Source of the DNA: Ectothiorhodospiraceae bacterium 2226 | GTDB taxonomy: Bacteria; Pseudomonadota; Gammaproteobacteria; GCA-013348725 | Length of the DNA stretch: 64,000 bases | NCBI GenBank assembly: GCA_013348725.1 | Contig: CP054689.1 | Span: 2,042,501 to 2,106,500, forward strand | Reading direction: 5' to 3' | Part shown: positions 54,797-64,000 of the stretch, one piece after another | How positions within the stretch are numbered: the first letter of the stretch is position 1 | Layout: each line of letters begins with the position of its first letter | The notes under the pieces: model-generated | What the model was told of the DNA's origin: nothing | Database searches by the model: none | What the model saw: only the letters and a program-made list of their open reading frames with translations | Made by a program: the position numbers and the translations under genes

Positions 54797-56265
54797 GCCG
54801 CTGGACGATAACCCTGTTGGGCCTGCTGTGGTGCCTGGCTGCGGCGCACGCCGACGAGCAGGACTTCACCGTGTGGGAGGACGGCCTGGAGGTGTTCGCC
54901 GAACACCCGCCGCTGGTGGTCGGCGAGACGGCGCGTTTGCTGGTGCACCTGACGCTGCTGGACGGGCAGCGCCCGGTCCGGGAGGGGCGGCTGACCCTGA
55001 CCCTGACCGCCCCGGACGGGACGCGGCAGCAGGTGAGTGCCGACGCCCCCGCGCGCGAGGGCATCTACCTGCCGGAGCTCGCGCCCGCGCGCGCGGGCGA
55101 GCATGAGCTGCTGCTGGAGCTGGCGCAGCCCGAACGCCGCCATCGCGTGGCGGTGCCGGTGGTGGTGTACGCGAGCGCCGACGCCGTGCCGGCGGCGGAG
55201 GAGGAGGCCGAGGGCATCGCCTTCTTCAAGGAGCAGCAGTGGCGCATGGCTTTCGCGACCGAGAGCGCGCGGCGCGAGCCCATCGCCCCGCGCCTCAGCG
55301 CCCCGGCGGTAGTGGAGGCCGCCGCGGGGCGGCGCGCGGAGCTGAGCGCACCGGCGCGCGGCACCTTGCGCGCGGCGCCCGGTCAGGCGTGGCCGCAGCC
55401 GGGGCGACGCGTGCAGGCGGGCGACGCGCTGGTGCAGATCGCGCCGCTCGCCGGCGCGGAGGACGTGGCGCGCCTGCAGAGCGACGCGGAAGGCGCGCGG
55501 GCGCGCGCCAGGCTAGCTGAGAGCGAACACCAGCGGGTGCAGGGCCTGGTGCGCGAGGGGGTGATCCCGCAGCGGCGCCTGCAAGAGGCCGAGGCCGAGC
55601 TCGCCACCGCACGCAGCGCGCTGCGCGCGGCCGAGCAGCGGCTGGAGGCGGTGCGCGGCGAGCGCGGCGGCGAGCCGCTGGTGCTGCGTGCGCCGCTGGA
55701 CGGCGTGGTGGTGGCGAGCCCGCTCGCACCGGGGCAGGTGGTGGAGGCGGGGGCGGCCGTTGCGACCGTGCTCGACACGCGCCGCGTCTGGCTGCGCGTG
55801 CAGCTGCTCGCGCAGGATCTGCCCGCGCTGAGCGATCCGCAGGACCTGCGCGTGCGCCGCCCCGGCAGCGGGGCCTGGGAGGCGCCGGCGGAGGCGCGGC
55901 TGGTGTATCGCGCCGCGGCGCTGGACGCGGGCGGAATCCTGCCGCTGGTGTTCGAGGTGGACAACCGGGACGGCTGGCCGGTGGGCCTGCCGCTGATCGC
56001 GAGCCTGGCCGCGGGCGAGCCGGTGGCGCAGGTCAGCGTGCCGGCCGCCGCGGTGCTGGACGACGACGGCGTGGACGTGGTGATCGTGCAGCGCGGCGGC
56101 GAGGACTTCGAGCGGCGGCCGGTGCGCCTGGGGGGGCGCGCGGCGGGGCGGGTCGCGGTGCTCGCCGGGCTGGCCGAGGGTGAGCGCGTGGTGACCGCGG
56201 GTGCCTACGCCGTGTTGCTCGCGGGGCGCGACCCGAGCGCCCTCGATCACGGCCACGCGCATTAG
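54793..56265 (+). CDS. czcB: CzcB-like periplasmic adaptor with N-terminal Ig-like domain
   Basis: 490 aa with signal peptide (LLGLLWCLAAAHA|DE). Residues 21-135 form an extra beta-rich domain (FAEHPPLVVGETARLLVHLT, TLTLTAPDGTRQQVS, GIYLPELAPARAGEHELLLE), a segment many adaptors lack. The canonical part follows: barrel-sandwich PARGTLRAAPGQAWPQPGRR, a helical hairpin (about 230-295) and LRAPLDGVVVASPLAPGQVV, ending with GRDPSALDHGHAH, a short His tail. It bridges the RND pump and CzcC. Overlaps czcC by 4 bp. Confidence 0.9.
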   Translation: MSRWTITLLGLLWCLAAAHADEQDFTVWEDGLEVFAEHPPLVVGETARLLVHLTLLDGQRPVREGRLTLTLTAPDGTRQQVSADAPAREGIYLPELAPARAGEHELLLELAQPERRHRVAVPVVVYASADAVPAAEEEAEGIAFFKEQQWRMAFATESARREPIAPRLSAPAVVEAAAGRRAELSAPARGTLRAAPGQAWPQPGRRVQAGDALVQIAPLAGAEDVARLQSDAEGARARARLAESEHQRVQGLVREGVIPQRRLQEAEAELATARSALRAAEQRLEAVRGERGGEPLVLRAPLDGVVVASPLAPGQVVEAGAAVATVLDTRRVWLRVQLLAQDLPALSDPQDLRVRRPGSGAWEAPAEARLVYRAAALDAGGILPLVFEVDNRDGWPVGLPLIASLAAGEPVAQVSVPAAAVLDDDGVDVVIVQRGGEDFERRPVRLGGRAAGRVAVLAGLAEGERVVTAGAYAVLLAGRDPSALDHGHAH

Positions 56266-56277
56266 GAGACCGCCGCC

Positions 56278-59352
<3,075 letters not shown>

Positions 59353-59624
59353 CCGTCGTCGACGCAGGGCGTGAGCGCCGTGTCGTGGTGGCGACGATAC
59401 GGTTTACGCGACGCGATCTTGCGCGGTAATCGCAATCGCCGAGCGGGCGGGGACGCAGCAACCTTGGCCACTCGCGAGGGTTCTGATCCTCCGCCAGGTT
59501 ATGTGACGGTTGAATGCTCGCTATCCTTAAAGAGCATGCGGCACCGGGACGCCTTCGTGTCCTTCATCAGCCCATCCAATCAAATTTGATAAGGGCGTAG
59601 CCGCTTCAACGGAGGGGATATGCC
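59353..59624. other. spacer after the RND operon
   Basis: 272 bp without a gene I can support. It is less GC-rich than its surroundings toward the end. GGGACG...TGTCC (59546-59562) may fold, and ATCAAATTTGAT (59579-59590) is a perfect 12-bp palindrome just before the gene at 59625, a possible operator. Confidence 0.5.
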
Positions 59625-59924
59625 ATGGCGACGATGACGCATCACGTGCGCGCGGGAGATTGGCGCACGGTCTACGACATTTGGGGCTCCACCGCGAAGC
59701 GCTATGGTGTGTTCACGCGCCCCGCCGGCACCGAGATCCGCGTGCGTTACGGCAAGGGTTGGTTCAGCCGTAACGGTCAGCGCCAGACGCTGGACGGCGT
59801 GAACGCCAAGACCCTGACTCACGGCGGCGTCACCAACTACACGCGGGTCCGTTTCCAGGTGAAGGTGCCGTTCGACACCGACATCGTGTGGGAGTTGCTC
59901 GTCGAGGGGCCGCACACGCACTGA
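59625..59924 (+). CDS. hypothetical small soluble protein
   Basis: 99 aa with a good Shine-Dalgarno (GGAGGGG, 7 bp spacing). Repeating beta-strand-like pattern: VRAGDWRTVYDIWGSTAKRY, GTEIRVRYGKGWFSRNGQRQ, VRFQVKVPFDTDIVWELLVE. Trp-rich, no Cys, no signal peptide, ends HTH. It looks like a small beta-sandwich or barrel. I do not recognise a family and no function can be inferred from its place between a metal pump and a beta-helix gene. Convergent with the latter, 15 bp apart. Confidence 0.75.
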   Translation: MATMTHHVRAGDWRTVYDIWGSTAKRYGVFTRPAGTEIRVRYGKGWFSRNGQRQTLDGVNAKTLTHGGVTNYTRVRFQVKVPFDTDIVWELLVEGPHTH

Positions 59925-59939
59925 GCCTTCCAATGCCGA

Positions 59940-62000
59940 TCAAGGCGTGAGCTCGTGCACGCCCAGATCGAAGTCGCCCGATCCGGGATTGATCGGCGTC
60001 ACGGTGGGCCCGTCAAAGGGCACACCGCGCGCATTGTCGAACAAGTCCGTGAAGCGCGGCTGCACACCCGCCTGCTGCGTGCTGCAGTAGTCGATGGCGG
60101 GTGAGTTCGGCCGCAGACGCAGGTCGCCGGCGGCGGGATCACGCAGCGCCGGGTTGTTCAGGCTGTAGAAGCGGCTGCCGACCGACAAGCCGCTGTTGGC
60201 GAGGCTCCGGTGGCCGATGGTGCAGTTGCTCGGTGTGAACGTGGGGCCGCTGCGGCTCGCCAGTTCCGCGCCCGGTTCCCACACGATGCTGCCGCGCACG
60301 CGCAGCCGCGTGTTGACGCTGTGGCGCTCGTCGTTCTCGAGGCGGAATACTGCCAGGGGTGCATTGCCCTCGCGGTTGCCGGCGATGGTGCTCCAGTCCA
60401 CGCTAGTGAGCGACCGGTCCTGGAGCTGGAACAGCTGCGGCGCGCCGTGATTGCCGTGGATGGCGACGCCCTCCAGATGCAGTTCCGAGTTGCTCCCGCT
60501 CACCCAGGCGACACTGCCCGCGCCGTCGGCGCTGTTGCCTGCGATGACGCTCTGGCTGATGTGCGCCGACCCGAACGCGAGCGCGAGTGCACCGCCGTCC
60601 GCCTGCGTGTGGTTGTTCTCCATGCGGCTGCAGCGGGCGATCTGCGCACTGTCGCACGCGTCACCCGCGCGGCGCACGATCAACTCCGAGGCGCCAAAGT
60701 AAAGGGCGCCGCCGCGCCCGTTGGCGCTGTTCTGGACCAGCGCGCTGTCGACCAGTTCCAGGTGCGAACGCGCGCCGCCGAAGCGTATCCCACCGCCAAC
60801 CCCCTCGGCATGATTTCCCGTGATGAGCGCGTCGACCAGTTCGACGCGCGAGCGGTTATTGACGAAGTAGAGGCCGCCGCCGTGGCCGCCGCTGCGGTTG
60901 GACGCCAATCGCACGCTGCCCAGGCGTACGATGAATCCGACCTCCTCATCGCGGGGCACGTAGATGCCCCCGCCGTGACCGGCGGCGACGTTGCCGGCCA
61001 CCGCGGGCAGCGCGGCGCCGTCGCGATCGAAGCGGATGCGCCCGGTACGGGCGGCGATGCCGCCGCCGTGCTGCGCCGACTCGTTCATCAGAATCCCGCC
61101 CAGGATGCCGCCCGCGCTGGAGCGCAGGTTGCAGCCGCGGTCCAGGTACAGGCCGCCGCCGTCGCCGGGACGTTCGCCCCCGGTGCGGTTGCCGGCCACG
61201 GCCGCATTGCGCGCAAGGTGCAAGCGGCCCGATTTGCAGTAGATTCCGCCGCCTTGGCCATGCATGTGCTCGAAGCGGCCTTTGCCGAGCGCCGCGTTTC
61301 TCACCACGCTGCTGCCCGGGCCCAGTGTGAGGCGGCTGTCGCCGAAGTCTTCTCCGTCGAAGTAGATGCCACCTCCGCTGTTGCTGGAGGGGGTGCCGCA
61401 CAGCGCGCCCGAATACGACGCACTGCTGGCCTCGTTGTCGCGCACCACCGTGCGCGTGAGTGTGACCGCGACGCGGCCACGGATGTTGAGCCCTGCGCCA
61501 TTGCGCCGCGACTCACTGCAGATGAAGTAATTGCGCGTCGTGCGGCCGCCCTGCAGGGCGAGACGGTGCAGCGCGACTTGCATGAGAAAGTCTTCGCCAT
61601 TGCGGATGCGAATCACCGGTCGGCGGCCGTTGCCGTGGCCGTCCAGCGCGGTGGTGGCGGCGTCGGGCGCATCCGCTGCGCAATGCGCGTAGCCGCCTTC
61701 GAGGGTGACGTGCTTGTCGATGATCTGCAGCGCCTGTTCGATGTACGCGCCGTTGCGCGCGATACGCACGTGCGTGTGGGCGGGCGGTGCGCGTGCTGCA
61801 TCGAGGGCCTCTTGCACGGAGCCAAAGTCACACGCGCCGTCGCTGCCCACGCGCAGCACGTGCGCATCGGGCGGCACGTCGGCCGGCGCCGCGTCCGCCT
61901 CGGCGAGCAAGCGGGCGCTGAGGCGCTCGGCCTCCGGCGTCTGGGCGAAGAGGGAGGTGCCCAACAGTACAAGCGATGCAGCAAGCAGCGTCCGCCCCAT
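59940..62000 (-). CDS. secreted right-handed beta-helix protein
   Basis: 686 aa. Signal peptide MGRTLLAASLVLLGTSLFAQ. A pectin-lyase-like N-terminal part (CDFGSVQEALDAARAP, then ITLEGGY-type turn HVTLEGGYAHC) is followed by about nine turns with GGGI/GGGL motifs (SGGGIYFDG, GQGGGIYCK, GDGGGLYLD, QHGGGIAAR, GHGGGIYVP, GHGGGLYFV, GVGGGIRFG, GRGGALYFG, ADGGALALA). The C-terminus NSPAIDYC...DLGVHEL resembles the choice-of-anchor Q end. Catalytic residues are not apparent. An upstream ATG at 62114 has a better ribosome site (TGAGG) and would add 38 residues. Confidence 0.8.
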   Translation of the reverse strand: MGRTLLAASLVLLGTSLFAQTPEAERLSARLLAEADAAPADVPPDAHVLRVGSDGACDFGSVQEALDAARAPPAHTHVRIARNGAYIEQALQIIDKHVTLEGGYAHCAADAPDAATTALDGHGNGRRPVIRIRNGEDFLMQVALHRLALQGGRTTRNYFICSESRRNGAGLNIRGRVAVTLTRTVVRDNEASSASYSGALCGTPSSNSGGGIYFDGEDFGDSRLTLGPGSSVVRNAALGKGRFEHMHGQGGGIYCKSGRLHLARNAAVAGNRTGGERPGDGGGLYLDRGCNLRSSAGGILGGILMNESAQHGGGIAARTGRIRFDRDGAALPAVAGNVAAGHGGGIYVPRDEEVGFIVRLGSVRLASNRSGGHGGGLYFVNNRSRVELVDALITGNHAEGVGGGIRFGGARSHLELVDSALVQNSANGRGGALYFGASELIVRRAGDACDSAQIARCSRMENNHTQADGGALALAFGSAHISQSVIAGNSADGAGSVAWVSGSNSELHLEGVAIHGNHGAPQLFQLQDRSLTSVDWSTIAGNREGNAPLAVFRLENDERHSVNTRLRVRGSIVWEPGAELASRSGPTFTPSNCTIGHRSLANSGLSVGSRFYSLNNPALRDPAAGDLRLRPNSPAIDYCSTQQAGVQPRFTDLFDNARGVPFDGPTVTPINPGSGDFDLGVHELTP

Positions 62001-62277
62001 GACGTGGTGATTCAGTCCCGTGTGGGGGTGGCGCGCACCGTCTCGCCCGAGGTCCGCGCGTGCCGCCGCGGAGGGCCGAGGATGGGTGCAGGACGTGTTG
62101 ATCGGATCACTCATGGCGGCAGCCTCAATGTCGCCAAGCCGCGCGGGGTATCCGCCGCCGTTTGCCGCGCATGCCCTACGCGCAACCATAGGTGAGGGTC
62201 GCTTCGGGGTCGAGGGATCGCGCGTTTTGCATACAATCTCAACACGCCCGGCGAGGGTGCGGCAGGCGGAGGACGAT

Positions 62278-64000
62278 ATGAAGAGCGGACCGAAGCACGA
62301 ACGCGAGCGGCCGCGCGAGGCCGGTTACCCGCATCACCCCGAACTGGCGCGCGGGCCGCACGACCAGGGCGCGGCCGCGCAGGGCGCGCACGACGAGGCG
62401 CACGCGGGTCACGACAAGCACGCCGGCCACAGCGTCGAGATGTTCCGGCGCAAGTTCTGGCTGGCGCTGATCCTCACTATCCCCACCGTGCTGTGGGGTC
62501 ATATGCTCCCCGCGCTCACCCCCTACACGCCGCCGCATGTGCCGGGCGCGCATTGGATTGCGCCGGTGTTCGGCACCATCGTGTTCTTCTACGGCGGCTG
62601 GGTGTTCCTGCAGGGCGCGGCGCGCGAGTTGCGCGACCGCCTGCCGGGCATGATGACACTGATCGCGCTCGCGATCAGCGTCGCCTTCCTGTTCAGCTTT
62701 GCGGTGCTGCTGGGCTTCCCCGGCATGCCGCTGTGGGAGGAACTGGCCACCCTGATCACGGTCATGCTGCTCGGGCACTGGATCGAGATGCGCTCGATCT
62801 TCCAGGCCCAGGGGGCGCTCAAGCAGCTCGCCAAGCTGCTGCCGGCGGCGGCGCTACGTCTGGAGGGCGATGAGGTGCGCGAGGTGCCCATCGCGGAACT
62901 CGCGGTGGGCGACCGCGTGCTGGTGCGCCCGGGCGCGCGCGTGCCGGCCGACGGCCTGGTGCGCGCGGGGCGCAGCGACGTCAACGAAGCCATGATCACC
63001 GGCGAGTCGCGCCCGCTCAGCAAATCCGAAGGCGACCGCGTGATCGCCGGGACCGTGAACGGCCAGGGTTCGCTGCGCGTGGAGGTGACCGGCACCGGTG
63101 AGTCCACCGCGCTGGCCGGGATCATGCGCCTGGTCGAGCAGGCCCAGCAGAGCCGCTCGCGCGCGCAGGCACTGGCCGATCGCGCGGCGTTCTTTTTAAC
63201 GATCGTCGCGCTCGCGGCGGCCGTGGTGACGGCGGCGGTCTGGCTCGGCCTCGGCGCCGCCCCCGATTTCGCAATCACGCGCGTGGTGACGGTGCTGGTG
63301 ATCGCCTGCCCGCACGCGCTGGGCTTGGCGATTCCGCTGGTGATCGCGATCTCCACCACGCTCGGCGCGCGCAGCGGCCTGCTGGTGCGCGACCGGCGCG
63401 GCCTCGAGGAGGCGCGCCTGCTCGAGGCGGTGGTGTTCGACAAGACCGGCACCCTGACGCTGGGCGAGCACCGCGTGGTGGAGAGCCTGAGCGAGCCGCC
63501 GGGCGGGGAGCGCGAGGCGCTGGCGCTCGCGGCGGCGGCCGAGCGCGACGCCGAGCATCCGGTGGCGCGGGCGCTGGTCGTCTCCGCCGAGGAACAGGGC
63601 GTGACCTTGCCGGGCGTGACGGACTTTGAGGCGATTCCCGGCCACGGCGTGCGCGCCCGGGTGGACGGGGCCGAGTGGCTGGTGGGCGGCCCGAACCTGC
63701 TGCGCCGCGAGGGCCTGGCCTTGCCCGCGCCGCTGCAGACGCTCAGCGAGCGGGCCGCATCGGCGGGCCGCTCGGTGGTGTATCTGCTGGGGGAGGGGCG
63801 CGTGCGCGCCGGTTTTGTGGTCGCGGACGCGGTGCGGCCGGAGTCGCACGAGGCGGTGCGCCGCCTGCACGCGCAGGGCATCGAGGTGGTCATGCTCACC
63901 GGCGACAGCCGTGCGGTGGCCGAGGCCGTTGCGCGCGAGCTCGGCATCGACACCGTCCACGCCGAGGTGCTGCCCGAGGACAAATCCGAGCGCATCCGCG
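62278..64000 (+). CDS. copB: CopB-like P1B copper-type ATPase, cut by the window edge
   Basis: 574 codons visible; the 3' end is outside. Residues 1-50 are a soluble His-rich tail (YPHHPELARGPHDQ, AHAGHDKHAGHS) in place of a CxxC domain. Then membrane spans, TGES at 241-244 (actuator), the ion-site motif CPH at 344-346, DKTGTLT with the phosphorylated Asp388, and HP at 427-428, the P1B marker. CPH places it in the P1B-3 group exporting Cu(II)/Cu(I). Good Shine-Dalgarno (GGAGGACG). Divergent from the beta-helix gene. Confidence 0.93.
   Translation, partial: MKSGPKHERERPREAGYPHHPELARGPHDQGAAAQGAHDEAHAGHDKHAGHSVEMFRRKFWLALILTIPTVLWGHMLPALTPYTPPHVPGAHWIAPVFGTIVFFYGGWVFLQGAARELRDRLPGMMTLIALAISVAFLFSFAVLLGFPGMPLWEELATLITVMLLGHWIEMRSIFQAQGALKQLAKLLPAAALRLEGDEVREVPIAELAVGDRVLVRPGARVPADGLVRAGRSDVNEAMITGESRPLSKSEGDRVIAGTVNGQGSLRVEVTGTGESTALAGIMRLVEQAQQSRSRAQALADRAAFFLTIVALAAAVVTAAVWLGLGAAPDFAITRVVTVLVIACPHALGLAIPLVIAISTTLGARSGLLVRDRRGLEEARLLEAVVFDKTGTLTLGEHRVVESLSEPPGGEREALALAAAAERDAEHPVARALVVSAEEQGVTLPGVTDFEAIPGHGVRARVDGAEWLVGGPNLLRREGLALPAPLQTLSERAASAGRSVVYLLGEGRVRAGFVVADAVRPESHEAVRRLHAQGIEVVMLTGDSRAVAEAVARELGIDTVHAEVLPEDKSERIR

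Noticed and set aside
59371-59589. 72-codon ORF after the RND pump
   Set aside because: No ribosome site, no recognisable domain, and it ends at the palindrome before the next gene.
60700-61420. Regular GGCGG-type repeats as possible CRISPR or tandem repeat
   Set aside because: The periodicity comes from degenerate GGG-I/L codons of beta-helix turns, not from exact DNA repeats.
60210-62195. 661-codon plus-strand frame opposite the beta-helix gene
   Set aside because: The minus-strand frame has a signal peptide and nine GGG-I/L turns; this one is an Ala/Arg/Asp-rich shadow.

Overview
The window is a high-GC chromosomal segment of a gammaproteobacterium. The evidence is the gene order: the tail of a 23S-5S rRNA operon, the tRNA(Thr-Tyr-Gly-Thr)-tuf block, tRNA-Trp, secE-nusG, rplKAJL-rpoBC, the str, S10, spc and alpha ribosomal operons, then a uvrA / yajR-type MFS / ssb neighbourhood as in Pseudomonas and Chromatiales relatives. 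fabA-fabB and a BirA with an N-terminal HTH domain fit this. A purple-sulfur-like or Ectothiorhodospira-like (Chromatiales) host is my inference; no gene proves it.

Layout. 1-2367: 3' part of 23S rRNA, 5S rRNA and an intrinsic terminator. 2.5-6.8 kb: fabA-fabB (anaerobic unsaturated fatty acid synthesis), a convergent small gene, then a small unknown gene with birA and type III coaX. 6.8-8.8 kb: five tRNA genes around the first tuf. 8.8-20.6 kb: secE, nusG, rplK, rplA, rplJ, rplL, rpoB, rpoC, with an L10-type leader and an rplL-rpoB attenuator. 20.7-38.8 kb: rpsL-rpsG-fusA-tuf2 running directly into the S10, spc and alpha operons, ending at an intrinsic terminator behind rplQ. Recognisable promoters lie before rpsL, rplN and rpsM.

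38.9-43.9 kb is accessory DNA between rplQ and the conserved uvrA neighbourhood. It holds a frameshifted YD-repeat (RHS) gene, a separate RHS-core gene with its own signal peptide and a variable C-terminal domain (likely a polymorphic toxin), an ATGA-overlapping 71-residue candidate immunity gene and a 43-codon ORF. Base composition becomes more AT-rich near 43.1 kb, where the variable toxin tip begins.

43.9-50.7 kb: a SAM hydrolase (DUF62) whose start codon lies in a perfect 22-bp palindrome, uvrA with a small downstream partner gene, a YajR-like MFS transporter, ssb and a YhcB-like protein. 50.8-64 kb: a stress and heavy-metal segment with a tandem UspA protein, a permease with Cys-rich loop, a His-rich membrane protein, a czcCBA-type HME-RND efflux operon, a small orphan protein, a secreted beta-helix protein (minus strand) and a CopB-like P1B-ATPase (CPH motif) cut by the right edge.

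The most unusual points are the split and decayed RHS cassette with its toxin/immunity end, two paralogous small proteins of unknown function at 4741-5040 and 44685-44963, inverted repeats wrapped around the str and alpha operon promoters, a 14-bp hairpin inside the S10 operon, and the palindrome over the SAM-hydrolase start codon. No CRISPR array, insertion sequence, integrase or replication origin was seen.
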